Shown here: positions 52,506 to 62,388 of the stretch, piece after piece
Layout: every line of letters begins with the position of its first letter
Numbering within the stretch: the stretch's first letter is position 1
Assembly: GCA_018266455.1 (NCBI GenBank)
Contig: JAFEAJ010000012.1
Span: 24,176-88,175, forward strand
DNA length: 64,000 nucleotides
From: Bacteroidota bacterium
Lineage (GTDB): Bacteria > Bacteroidota > Bacteroidia > Chitinophagales > Chitinophagaceae
Direction of reading: 5' to 3'
Position numbers and translations under genes: made by a program
The notes under the pieces: model-generated
Database searches by the model: none
Told to the model about the DNA's origin: nothing
Seen by the model: only the letters and a program-made list of their open reading frames with translations

Positions 52506-54941
52506 ATGTTTAAAAATTATTTCAAAATAGCTTTCAGGAATTTGATGAAGTATAAATTTATTTCCTTCATCAATTTATTTGGGTTAACGGTTGGCTTTAC
52601 CTGTTGCCTGCTGATCCTTACTTTTATTTTGAATGAATTGAGTTATGACCGGTACAATAAAAATGCAGGCAATATTTATCGTATTACAAGAACATTTTAT
52701 AATGGCAACGGGGACGCAACACTTCAACTAAGTACCATATCCCCACCATTTGGATATTACCTGCCTACTGATTTTCCTGAAATACAAAAGATGACCCGGC
52801 TATTGAATATAGGCACAACCCCGCTTCGGTATAAAGATAAATTACTAAATGAAGAGAATGTATATTTTGGAGATGAGAACATATTTGACGTTTTTAGCAT
52901 TAAAGTGCTTAAAGGAAACCCCATCACCGCATTGAAAGATCCTTTCTCTGTGATGCTTACGGAGGAAACTGCAAAAAAATATTTTGGGGATGAAGACCCT
53001 ATAAATAAAGTACTAAGGGCCAATAACCAATTTGATGTAAAAGTAACCGGAGTTTACAAGGATTTTCCGGCTAATTCCCACCTGCATCCCAATATCCTGG
53101 TTTCATTCAACACATTGAAAGATTCTGTAGTGTATGGCGAAAAAAACCTGCGCACCAACTGGGGCAATAATTCATTCTTTACTTACATAGTGCTTCCTGA
53201 AAATTATAATATAAAAAATATGGAAACGAGGTTTCCTGGTTTTATTGATAAGCACATGGCGGGGCAGGAATATATCGGGCAACAAGCATCAAAGTTTACA
53301 AAACTGGACCTGCAAAAGCTTACTGACATTCATCTTCATTCGCACACCGATTATGAAGCGGAACCCAATGGCGATATTAAACGGGTATATATTTTTTCCG
53401 CTATTGCCTTATTCATTCTACTGATTGCCTGCATTAATTATATGAATCTTTCAACAGCACGTTCGGCATTGCGTGCAAGAGAAATTGGCATAAGAAAAGT
53501 AATCGGAGCAAGGAAAAGAGAATTGATATTTCAATTTCTTGGCGAATCAGTATTGATAACCTGGGCTGCTATACTTATTGCATTCGGGCTGCTTTACTTA
53601 CTACTTCCGTGGTTAAATAAAGTTTCCGAACAAAACCTGTCAATAAATATTTTATTAAACTGGCAAATACTTCTTCCACTATTATTAGCGCCATTTGTTG
53701 TAGGAGCAATTGCAGGTTTATATCCCGCTCTCTTTATGTCGTCATTTCAGCCAATAAAAACTTTAAAAGGTTTATTTAAAGTTGGCGGCGCCAGCATCAG
53801 CTTTCGAAAAGTGTTGGTGGTGACACAGTTTTCCATTTCTATTATTCTTATAATAACTACAATAATCGTATTTCAACAATTGCGGTATATGCAAAATGCC
53901 TCATTGGGTTATGACAAAGAGCATATTATCACCATGGCTTATAATGCACAGTTGAACAATGGCTATGAGTCATTCCGGAATACGCTATTGCAAAATACAG
54001 GTATTAAGGAGGTGGGGCGTTCTTCAAGGATCCCTACTGGGAGATTGCTTGATGGTATGGGCGCTTCCGCACCGGGCAATGATTCTATGGTGCCGGTAAA
54101 AGCAGATATAAGATTTGTGGCAACTGACTACGATTTTATTCCTGTTTATGGGGTAGAGATGGCCGGCGGCAGAAATTTTTCAAGAGACTATGGTACTGAT
54201 ACTTCCAACTTTGTTCTTAATGAAGCTGCTGTAAAAGCAATTGGCTGGAAAACGCCTCAGCAGGCTGTTGGAAAAAATTTCAGGTATGGAAATACTGCCG
54301 GGCATGTCATCGGCGTAATGAAAGATTTTCATTTTGAATCGCTGCATCAAAGCATTGCGCCTTTGATTTTTATTATGCCTGTCCCGGTGCCGAATCAAAC
54401 TTTTTATAATTTCATTTCAATAAAAATTTCAGGGCAACATATTTCTTCTTCCTTAGCAACCATACAAAAAACCTGGGAAAAGTATCTTCCGGACTTTCCG
54501 TACCAATATACTTTTTTAGAGGAGAATTTTGATAAGCTCTACGCATCAGAGCAAAAACAGGAAACCATTATTACAACATTTGCCTGCATTGCTATTTTTA
54601 TTGCTTGCCTTGGATTATTTGGATTATCAGCATTTGCCATTACCCAAAGGGTTAAGGAAATTGGAATGCGAAAGGTCTTAGGCGCCAATGTAAGCGGTAT
54701 TGTAGCATTACTTTCCAAAGATTTTTTAAAGCTGGTGGGCATTGCCGCCATCATCGCTTTTCCCATCGCCTATTTCGCAATGAATAACTGGTTAAAAGAT
54801 TTTGCTTACAGAATACATATTCAATGGTGGGTATTTCTTATTGCCGGGATCTTGGCAGCGATTATTGCATTTGTAACGGTGAGTTTCCAGGCGATAAAAG
54901 CGGCTGTGGCAAACCCGGTGAAATCCTTGCGAACGGAGTGA
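52506..54941 (+). CDS. MacB/FtsX-type ABC permease, copy 5
   Basis: 811 residues; coupling segments RAREIGIRKVIGAR and RVKEIGMRKVLGAN; tail ANPVKSLRTE. First periplasmic domain with EDPINKVLRANNQFDVKVTGVYKDFP, second with GGRNFSRDYGTDTSNFVLNEAAVKAIG. The ITQRVKEIGM segment differs from the RTKEIGV form of most other second halves. Same orientation and spacing as its neighbours, so probably in one long transcript. Confidence 0.93.
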   Translation: MFKNYFKIAFRNLMKYKFISFINLFGLTVGFTCCLLILTFILNELSYDRYNKNAGNIYRITRTFYNGNGDATLQLSTISPPFGYYLPTDFPEIQKMTRLLNIGTTPLRYKDKLLNEENVYFGDENIFDVFSIKVLKGNPITALKDPFSVMLTEETAKKYFGDEDPINKVLRANNQFDVKVTGVYKDFPANSHLHPNILVSFNTLKDSVVYGEKNLRTNWGNNSFFTYIVLPENYNIKNMETRFPGFIDKHMAGQEYIGQQASKFTKLDLQKLTDIHLHSHTDYEAEPNGDIKRVYIFSAIALFILLIACINYMNLSTARSALRAREIGIRKVIGARKRELIFQFLGESVLITWAAILIAFGLLYLLLPWLNKVSEQNLSINILLNWQILLPLLLAPFVVGAIAGLYPALFMSSFQPIKTLKGLFKVGGASISFRKVLVVTQFSISIILIITTIIVFQQLRYMQNASLGYDKEHIITMAYNAQLNNGYESFRNTLLQNTGIKEVGRSSRIPTGRLLDGMGASAPGNDSMVPVKADIRFVATDYDFIPVYGVEMAGGRNFSRDYGTDTSNFVLNEAAVKAIGWKTPQQAVGKNFRYGNTAGHVIGVMKDFHFESLHQSIAPLIFIMPVPVPNQTFYNFISIKISGQHISSSLATIQKTWEKYLPDFPYQYTFLEENFDKLYASEQKQETIITTFACIAIFIACLGLFGLSAFAITQRVKEIGMRKVLGANVSGIVALLSKDFLKLVGIAAIIAFPIAYFAMNNWLKDFAYRIHIQWWVFLIAGILAAIIAFVTVSFQAIKAAVANPVKSLRTE

Positions 54942-54956
54942 ATAAATGGTGAATGG

Positions 54957-54998
54957 TCAATTGACAATTAAAAATTCATTAATTCTAAATTATAAACC
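54957..54998. repeat. Intergenic repeat type B, copy 2
   Basis: TCAATTGACAATTAAAAATT, then CATTAATTCTAAATTATAAACC, directly before the ATG of copy 6; nearly identical to the spacer at 57421-57461. Confidence 0.65.
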
Positions 54999-57413
54999 AT
55001 GTTCAGGAATTATATAAAAATCGCCTGGAGAAACTTGTGGAAACACAAAACAGACAGCGCCATAAATGTGATTGGATTGTGCATTGCATTTACCAGCGCT
55101 TTGCTTTTGCTGTTAAGCGTAAGCTATGAATTCTCATTCGACAAATTCCATACCAGTGCCGCCAACATTTATCATCTTTATTTTAAAACAGAGCGCCCTA
55201 GGCAAACCGAGCTCAGCAACTCAATGCCCGCCCCATTGATGCCAACTTTAAAAGCAGCATACCCTGATGTGAAATATGCTGTCCGTGAAGTGAGAAGCAG
55301 CGGCATAATCCGCTATAAGGATAAAAAAATCTCTCAAAAGATCACATACACCGATTCTTGCTTTTTTAGGATGTTCTCTTTTCCAATTATTAAAGGAAAT
55401 GCTTCTGGCCCCCTGAGCGGCCTGAATGGCATTGTGCTCCGGAAAGGCGCAGCCAAAGCTGTTTTCGGCAACGAGGACCCAGTTGGAAAAACCGTCGAAA
55501 TGCAGATGGGCAACGGGTGGCTGCCATTCACGGTTTCTGCAGTGACAGATGATTTCCCTGATAATTCTACTTTTAAATTTGACGTGGTTACAAGATTTGA
55601 GAATTTCGATTTTTATAAACAGGCAGCTACGGCCTGGGACTCCCGTTTTCATGATGTGTATATACAACTGAATGATAAGGTGAGCGGGAAATCTTTTGAA
55701 GCTAAACTTCTTTCTTTTGTTAACCAATATTTTGCTGAAGATATAAATAAGCTGAAGAGAGATGGGGCGCATCCCGATAAGGATGGGCAATATATCAGGC
55801 TTGCTTTACAACCATTGCTCGATATGCACACGAACCCTGAAATCAATAGTGGTGATTCTATCAATAAAAGTTTTTTATACCTGCTCGCTTCTGTAGCTTT
55901 TCTGATTATTGCTATTGCCTGCATCAATTTTATTAACCTCAGCATCGGCAAATCTTTCACCCGCTCTAAAGAAATCGGTTTGCGCAAGACCATGGGCGCA
56001 CTAAAAAACCAGGTAGTCATTCAGTTTTGGGCAGAAGCGCTGCTTATTTGTTTCATTGCCTTTATCATCAGTTGCGCTGCTGTTTATTTTTTAATGCCCC
56101 ATTACAAATTATTGTTCGACCTGAACATCAGTAGAGATATGATGCTATCACCAAAAGCTTGGGTGTTCATCATGATTGGTTTTTTTGCCATTACCTTAAT
56201 TGCAGGCGGCTACCCTGCCTGGCTAATGTCCCGTTTCAACACGGTGCAGGTGCTGAAAGGAAAACTTTCTGTAAGCCGTTCAAATAAACTCCGCAACAGC
56301 CTCATCACATTTCAGTTCATTATTGCTGTGCTGCTCATCTCATGTACAATTATTTCATGGCAGCAGGTACATTACCTGCGCACAAGGCCGCTGGGCTATA
56401 ATACCAGCCAGGTCATCAGCGTTCCGATAACCGGAGATATCAGCCCCGCACAGGCTTTGCAATTGATGAGGAATAAATTAGCATCTTCCCCATTTGTTGA
56501 AAGCATTAGCGGCATTTATGACAACTTGGGAACCGGCACAGACGGCTCAAGCCGTACTTCCATCACAGGCTTTGATTACAAAAACCGGGAAATAAATAGC
56601 AACTGGATGGGCGTAAGCTATGATTTTGTGAAAACACTTGGCCTTAAACTGGTTGAAGGGAGAGATTTCTCGACTGCTTTCGCAACCGACAGCAATGCAG
56701 TCCTTATTAACGAAGAAATGGCAAAAGAAATTGGCGAGAAACAAATTGTAGGAGTGAAACTCCCGGTTGACTCTGCGAAGCCTGTAACTGTTATCGGTGT
56801 GGTAAAAAATTTCAACTTCAAATCGTTAAGGAAAAAAATTGATCCGCTGACATTGGTGCTCGACAAAAACTTCAGCATTAATTATATTTTGGTAAAAGTA
56901 AAACCAACCAACCTCCAGGCGAGTATGGCGTTTATAAAAGACACATGGAAATCAATTTCGCCAGAAGGAGATTTTAAAGGTTCTTTTCTTGATGAGAACG
57001 TGAACCGTCAATACACACGCGAAGAAAAGCTGATGGAAGTTTTTAGCATTGGTTCTGTAATTGCTATTGCGCTCTCCTGCATGGGGCTGCTGGCAATGGC
57101 CATATTGATTATTTCACAGCGCACAAAAGAAATCGGTATCAGGAAAGTATTAGGGGCATCAGTTAGCGCTATTGCCACTTTAGTTACAAAAGACTTCGTG
57201 CTGCTGGTGCTGGTTGCAACCCTCATTGCCTCACCAATTGCATGGTATGCGATGGGACAGTGGCTGAAAAGTTTTGCCTACCGCATCAGCATCAGTTGGC
57301 ATGTATTTTTGGCAGCAGGCCTATTATCGGTGACGATCACATTGCTGACGGTAAGTTTTCTTTCCATCAAAGCTGCGCTGGCAAACCCGGTGAAGAGTTT
57401 GAGAACGGAATAG
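54999..57413 (+). CDS. MacB/FtsX-type ABC permease, copy 6 (divergent)
   Basis: 804 residues; coupling segments RSKEIGLRKTMGAL and RTKEIGIRKVLGAS; tail ANPVKSLRTE. The most divergent of the complete copies in the membrane parts: the first FtsX helix reads NFINLSIGKSFTRS where others have NFMNLSTARS, and the region before the second periplasmic domain contains ARSxLMSRFNTVQVLKGKLS-type changes (YPAWLMSRFNTVQVLKG instead of YPAFFLSSFxPIKVLKG). It may therefore have a different partner or cargo. Confidence 0.92.
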   Translation: MFRNYIKIAWRNLWKHKTDSAINVIGLCIAFTSALLLLLSVSYEFSFDKFHTSAANIYHLYFKTERPRQTELSNSMPAPLMPTLKAAYPDVKYAVREVRSSGIIRYKDKKISQKITYTDSCFFRMFSFPIIKGNASGPLSGLNGIVLRKGAAKAVFGNEDPVGKTVEMQMGNGWLPFTVSAVTDDFPDNSTFKFDVVTRFENFDFYKQAATAWDSRFHDVYIQLNDKVSGKSFEAKLLSFVNQYFAEDINKLKRDGAHPDKDGQYIRLALQPLLDMHTNPEINSGDSINKSFLYLLASVAFLIIAIACINFINLSIGKSFTRSKEIGLRKTMGALKNQVVIQFWAEALLICFIAFIISCAAVYFLMPHYKLLFDLNISRDMMLSPKAWVFIMIGFFAITLIAGGYPAWLMSRFNTVQVLKGKLSVSRSNKLRNSLITFQFIIAVLLISCTIISWQQVHYLRTRPLGYNTSQVISVPITGDISPAQALQLMRNKLASSPFVESISGIYDNLGTGTDGSSRTSITGFDYKNREINSNWMGVSYDFVKTLGLKLVEGRDFSTAFATDSNAVLINEEMAKEIGEKQIVGVKLPVDSAKPVTVIGVVKNFNFKSLRKKIDPLTLVLDKNFSINYILVKVKPTNLQASMAFIKDTWKSISPEGDFKGSFLDENVNRQYTREEKLMEVFSIGSVIAIALSCMGLLAMAILIISQRTKEIGIRKVLGASVSAIATLVTKDFVLLVLVATLIASPIAWYAMGQWLKSFAYRISISWHVFLAAGLLSVTITLLTVSFLSIKAALANPVKSLRTE

Positions 57414-57420
57414 TAAAAGG

Positions 57421-57461
57421 TCAATTGATAATTAAAAATTCATAATTCTAAATTATTATAC
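57421..57461. repeat. Intergenic repeat type B, copy 3
   Basis: TCAATTGATAATTAAAAATT, then CATAATTCTAAATTATTATAC, ending at the GTG start of copy 7; matches copy 2 of this repeat at most positions. Confidence 0.65.
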
Positions 57462-59846
57462 GTGTTTAAAAATTATTTAAAAACCGCTTTCCGGAACATT
57501 AGGCGAAACAAAGGCTTTGCGTTTATAAATATTGCCGGGCTTACTGTAGGTATGGCTGCGGCTATGCTTATTTTGTTGTGGGTGCAAAATGAATTAAGCA
57601 CTGATCGTTTTTATAAAAATGAAAGCCGTATTTATATAATGTACAACCGGGATAAGGACGGTCAGGGCAATAAATGGGCTTGGCCAAACACACCAAAAAT
57701 TCTTGCCACCACTTTAAAGAAAGATTATCCCGAAGTAGAGGATGCGGTACGGTATAACAACGTAACTTTTTTACTTACGCAGGGTGAAAAACACCTGAAC
57801 ATACAGGGCGCATTTGCCGATAGCGGCTTTCTTAATGTATTTGATTTCCCATTGAAAGAAGGGCGGTTACAGCAATGCCTGGGCAGTGTTTATAATATTG
57901 TGATTACAGATAAACTGGCAAAAAAAATTTTTGTCAATGAAAGTGCCATTGGCAAAACCGTTCGCATTGACAGCACACACATTTGTACAGTAACAGCTGT
58001 ATTGAAAGACCTGCCCAACAATACAAAATTTGATTTTGAATACCTGCTTCCCTGGTCTTATATGAATAAAATAGGCTGGAGCGACAGCAATTGGCAGAAC
58101 AACAGTGTCTATACTTATGCACTATTAAAGCCCGGCGCTTCACAAGCCATTTTTGATGCTAAAGTGAAAGACATTACGATTGATCATACAAAAGGCACAG
58201 CATCGCCATCTACAACGGAAGTATTTACACAGCCCATGAACCGTTTTTATTTATATTCAAAATCAGAGAATGGAAAATTAACAAACGGCCCGATCGAAAC
58301 GGTAAAGCTATTTATTATTATCGCTGCATTCATCCTGCTTATAGCCTGTATCAATTTTATGAACCTGAGCACGGCACGCAGTGAAAAAAGAGCTAAGGAA
58401 GTAGGCATACGAAAAGTAATGGGAGCCCAACGGGGAAAACTGATACTTCAGTTTATAGGAGAAAGCATCATGTTTTCGCTTGCTGCATTTCTCATAGCCC
58501 TGTTTATTGTTGAGATAAGTTTAAAAGGGTTTAACAGCTTAGTGAGCAAGGAGCTTTTTATTAATTTTTCAGCCCCTTCTTTCTGGTTATTTGCTCTTGT
58601 ATTTGTTTTAATTTCAGGAATTCTTGCCGGCAGCTATCCCGCTTTTTTCCTTTCTGCATTTAAGCCGGTAAAAGTTTTAAAGGGAACATTTAAGAAATCT
58701 GAAGCTGTTGTTAATCCCAGGAAAATATTGGTGGTGCTGCAGTTTACATTTGCCATTATACTTATCATCAGTACACTCGTTGTTCAAAAACAAATTCAAC
58801 ACAGTTTAGACAGGGATGCAGGTTACAATAGGAATAATTTGGTTTATATGTTTGGGCAGGGAGATATTGACAAGCATTTTATTCCTATTAAGCATGAATT
58901 GCTAAGCAGCGGAGCTGTTACATCTATAACAAGAGGCGATAATCCCATTACAAGAAGATGGGGCGATAGCTGGGGATATACCTGGCAAGGCAGCACCAAA
59001 GAAGATGAAAAAACTGATTTTGTCCGCCTGGGCACGGATGCGGATTTTGTGAAAACGATTGGTGTGAAATTGTTATCAGGCCGTGATATTGATGTGTATA
59101 ATTATCCTACTGACAGCACTGCTGTACTGCTTAATGAAACGGCCGTAAAAGACATGCGTTTGAAAGAACCGATAGGAGCTTTAATAAAATCGGTTGGTGA
59201 TACCGTACAATGGCATGTAGTAGGTGTGGTAAAAGATTTTATCCTGGAATCTCCTTTTCAAAAAGATATCAGCCCGATGATGATATTCGGGCCGGGCAAT
59301 AGTGGCGGTTATGTACTTCATTTAAAATTAAACAGCGCCAACAGCACAGCATCCAACCTTGCCAAAATGGAAAAGATATTCAAAACATATAACCCGCAAT
59401 ATCCTTTTGAATATGTTTTTACTGATGAATCTTATGCTAAAAAATTTGCTGACACACAACGTACCGGTAAATTAGCTTCGTTGTTTGCCGGGCTTACTAT
59501 TTTTATTTCCTGCCTTGGCTTGTTTGCACTGGCAGCGTATGCAGCAGAAAACAGGACTAAAGAGATTGGTGTTCGAAAAGTGCTGGGGGCTTCGGTATTT
59601 ACAATTGCCACTTTAATGTCAAAAGATTTTTTAAAATTAGTAATCATCTCTTTTGTCATTGCATCGCCCATTTCCTGGTTTGCCATGCAAAAATGGTTAG
59701 ACAACTATACTTACCGCATCAATATCCATTGGTGGATTTTTGTAGCAGCAGGTTTGCTTTCTGTATTGATTGCTTTTATTACTATCAGTTTTCATGTATT
59801 AAAAGCTGCATTGGCAAACCCGGTGAAGAGTTTGAGAAGTGAATAA
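57462..59846 (+). CDS. MacB/FtsX-type ABC permease, copy 7
   Basis: 794 residues from a GTG start that aligns with the conserved opening FKNYLKTAFRNIRRNKGF of the other copies. Coupling segments RAKEVGIRKVMGAQ and RTKEIGVRKVLGAS; tail ANPVKSLRSE (serine replaces threonine). Closest visible relative is copy 1, which shares the first periplasmic domain almost throughout (WAW..TPKI, LKKDYPEVEDAVR, GSVYNIVIT, LPNNTKFDFEYLLPWSYM, KSENGKLTNG) and the WGDSWGYTWQGST block in the second. This indicates a duplication with about five genes now in between. Confidence 0.93.
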   Translation: MFKNYLKTAFRNIRRNKGFAFINIAGLTVGMAAAMLILLWVQNELSTDRFYKNESRIYIMYNRDKDGQGNKWAWPNTPKILATTLKKDYPEVEDAVRYNNVTFLLTQGEKHLNIQGAFADSGFLNVFDFPLKEGRLQQCLGSVYNIVITDKLAKKIFVNESAIGKTVRIDSTHICTVTAVLKDLPNNTKFDFEYLLPWSYMNKIGWSDSNWQNNSVYTYALLKPGASQAIFDAKVKDITIDHTKGTASPSTTEVFTQPMNRFYLYSKSENGKLTNGPIETVKLFIIIAAFILLIACINFMNLSTARSEKRAKEVGIRKVMGAQRGKLILQFIGESIMFSLAAFLIALFIVEISLKGFNSLVSKELFINFSAPSFWLFALVFVLISGILAGSYPAFFLSAFKPVKVLKGTFKKSEAVVNPRKILVVLQFTFAIILIISTLVVQKQIQHSLDRDAGYNRNNLVYMFGQGDIDKHFIPIKHELLSSGAVTSITRGDNPITRRWGDSWGYTWQGSTKEDEKTDFVRLGTDADFVKTIGVKLLSGRDIDVYNYPTDSTAVLLNETAVKDMRLKEPIGALIKSVGDTVQWHVVGVVKDFILESPFQKDISPMMIFGPGNSGGYVLHLKLNSANSTASNLAKMEKIFKTYNPQYPFEYVFTDESYAKKFADTQRTGKLASLFAGLTIFISCLGLFALAAYAAENRTKEIGVRKVLGASVFTIATLMSKDFLKLVIISFVIASPISWFAMQKWLDNYTYRINIHWWIFVAAGLLSVLIAFITISFHVLKAALANPVKSLRSE

Positions 59847-59868
59847 TTAAAAATTAATAATTACTAAA
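59847..59868. repeat. Intergenic repeat type B, short remnant
   Basis: TTAAAAATTAATAATTACTAAA between the stop of copy 7 and the GTG of copy 8. It retains only the AATTAAAAATT-like core of the longer type B spacers. Confidence 0.35.
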
Positions 59869-62307
59869 GTGTTTAAAAATTATTTCACAATCGCAATCAG
59901 GAATTTTTGGAGAAACCGTGTTTTTGCTTTTATCAATATGGCAGGGCTGTCGATCGGTATTAGCGCAGCATTGGTTATTTACCTGATCGTACATTATGAA
60001 TTCAGTTTTGAAAAGTTTCAAAAAGACGGGGGGCGCATTTACCGCATCGTAACCAATATGCATTTTCCCGATAATGATTTTAAAAACTCAGGAGTGCCTG
60101 GCCCTTTGCCCAATGCTGTAAGAAATGAAATCCCCGGCATTGAAGAATCCTCTGCTTTCTGGACTGCCGATCAAACAAAAGTTACTATAATCGAGAACGG
60201 TGAAACCAAGGTTTTTAAAAAACAACAGCGCATCATTTATGCAGACGATCATTATTTCAAGCTCTTTCCGTATAAATGGCTTGCCGGTTCACCTGGTAAT
60301 GCGTTAAATGAACCCAACCAGGTCGTATTAACTGAAAGCCGTGTAAAAACTTATTTCCCCTCCGTTGATATATCAAAAGCAATCGGCCAAACCATTATTT
60401 ATAATGATACGGTAAAAGCGGCTCTTGTCGGAATTGTAAAAGATATGGATGAGATCACTGATTTTACATTTCAGGAATTCATTTCACTTCCTACTTATAG
60501 CGAACAATTAAAACATAATAATGGTTGGGACGAATGGGGCAGCGTTAATTCCGCTTCCCAATTTTTCATTAAGTTCAAAAACAAACCGGATACTGCCAAA
60601 AGCAATAAAGAATTAGCAGCAGTAAGAAAGAAACATGAAAAAGACGCTTACCTCAGCACCGAGCATCTGCTTCAGCCTTTATCAGACATACATTTTAATG
60701 CTGACTTCGATGCATTTGATCAGAAGAAGGCGCATAAGCCAACACTTTATGGTTTGATTGTAATTGCCTTATTCTTGTTATTGCTCGGCTGTATCAATTT
60801 CATCAACCTGACTACAGCGCAGGCGGCTCAAAGAGCAAAAGAAATCGGTATTCGAAAAACAATGGGAAGTTCCAGAAGGAATTTAGTCATACAGTTTTTA
60901 AGTGAAACATTACTGTTGACTGTTTGTGCTGCTATCATCTCTATTATTCTTACCCCATTTATCCTAAAACTATTTTCCAATTTCATTCCTGAAGGTTTAC
61001 ATTTTGATTTATTGCGGCAACCACATATACTGATTTTCATTTTCCTTCTTGTATTAGTAGTCAGTTTTCTCTCCGGGTTTTATCCGGCAATGGTTTTATC
61101 AGGATATAAACCGGTATTGGTATTGAAAAATCTTGCCTATGCCAATACATCAAAGAGCAGAAGGATTTGGATTCGAAAAACATTGACGGTATCACAATTT
61201 GTGATCGCACAATTTTTTATTATCGCCACTATTATTGTGAGTAAGCAAATTCGTTTTGCATTGAATAAAGACATGGGTTTCCGAAAAAATGCCATCATCA
61301 ATTTCAATGCACCATATAATTACCAGCATCCGGACGATAAACAATTTGTCCTTCAACAAAAACTGCAGGCAATCCCGGGAATAGAAAAATTGAGTTTGGC
61401 CGGGGAACCACCAGCTTCTATCAGCCTGGCTATTTCAACTATGAAGTTCAATAAAGATGGAAAAGAGATTGAAGCTACTGTACAGGTAAAGCAGGCTGAT
61501 ACCAATTATTTTGATTTGTATAGAATGAAAATAATTGCCGGCCGAAACTTGCAGCAGAGCGATACGGTTCGTGAATATTTAGCCAACGAAGCGTATGCAA
61601 AATTTCTGGGTTATCAGAATCCTGCTGATTTAGTTGGTAAAATGATAAATCAGGGAAAAAATAAAATCCCGATTGTTGGTGTATTAGCTGATTTTAACAC
61701 GAATTCATTACATAGTAAGGTTGGTCCTTTGGTATATACCTGCCAGGCCCGGTCTCATCATACGTTCAGCGTTTTGCTCTCATCAAACGGGAAAAATACC
61801 GATGGCTGGAAAAAAACAATTTCGCAAATAACATCTGTGTGGAAAGAAGTATATCCGGAAGATGATTTCAGCTATACCTTTTTTGATAAAAGCATTGAAG
61901 CGTTTTACAAAACAGAACAACAGACTGCTCAATTGATGAACTGGGCAGCAGCCCTATCCATTATCATCGGTTGCCTTGGATTGCTGGGATTGGTTATTTA
62001 TACTACCACGCAACGTACAAAGGAAATCGGTGTGAGAAAAGTGCTGGGAGCTTCTGTAACGCAGATTGTTTCTCTTTTATCAAAAGATTTTATTCGGTTA
62101 GTTATTATTGCTTTTATCATAGTAACGCCTTTAGCATGGTGGGCTATGAATAAATGGTTGGAAGATTTTGCTTACCGGACAACAATCAGTTGGTGGGTAT
62201 TTGCTGTAACCGGTTTTGTCATGATACTTATTGCATTGCTCACATTGAGTATTCAAACGATCCGGTCAGCAACGGTGAACCCGGTAGAAAGTTTGAGAAC
62301 GGAATAA
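59869..62307 (+). CDS. MacB/FtsX-type ABC permease, copy 8
   Basis: 812 residues from a GTG start that aligns with the other copies (FKNYFTIAIRNFWRNRVFAF). Coupling segments RAKEIGIRKTMGSS and RTKEIGVRKVLGAS; the tail differs most, VNPVESLRTE. The first half reads NFINLTTAQAAQRAKEIG where others have NFMNLSTARS, and the periplasmic domains share little visible sequence with copies 1-7, so this is a separate lineage of the family. It is followed by a VapC/antitoxin pair on the opposite strand and then a ninth permease. Confidence 0.93.
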   Translation: MFKNYFTIAIRNFWRNRVFAFINMAGLSIGISAALVIYLIVHYEFSFEKFQKDGGRIYRIVTNMHFPDNDFKNSGVPGPLPNAVRNEIPGIEESSAFWTADQTKVTIIENGETKVFKKQQRIIYADDHYFKLFPYKWLAGSPGNALNEPNQVVLTESRVKTYFPSVDISKAIGQTIIYNDTVKAALVGIVKDMDEITDFTFQEFISLPTYSEQLKHNNGWDEWGSVNSASQFFIKFKNKPDTAKSNKELAAVRKKHEKDAYLSTEHLLQPLSDIHFNADFDAFDQKKAHKPTLYGLIVIALFLLLLGCINFINLTTAQAAQRAKEIGIRKTMGSSRRNLVIQFLSETLLLTVCAAIISIILTPFILKLFSNFIPEGLHFDLLRQPHILIFIFLLVLVVSFLSGFYPAMVLSGYKPVLVLKNLAYANTSKSRRIWIRKTLTVSQFVIAQFFIIATIIVSKQIRFALNKDMGFRKNAIINFNAPYNYQHPDDKQFVLQQKLQAIPGIEKLSLAGEPPASISLAISTMKFNKDGKEIEATVQVKQADTNYFDLYRMKIIAGRNLQQSDTVREYLANEAYAKFLGYQNPADLVGKMINQGKNKIPIVGVLADFNTNSLHSKVGPLVYTCQARSHHTFSVLLSSNGKNTDGWKKTISQITSVWKEVYPEDDFSYTFFDKSIEAFYKTEQQTAQLMNWAAALSIIIGCLGLLGLVIYTTTQRTKEIGVRKVLGASVTQIVSLLSKDFIRLVIIAFIIVTPLAWWAMNKWLEDFAYRTTISWWVFAVTGFVMILIALLTLSIQTIRSATVNPVESLRTE

Positions 62308-62388
62308 TAAATTTGGAAACTTAAAACTGAGAGTATTAAATATTTATTTGTTTTCTGAAATAGATTTTGCCAATGGGGATAAATCAGA

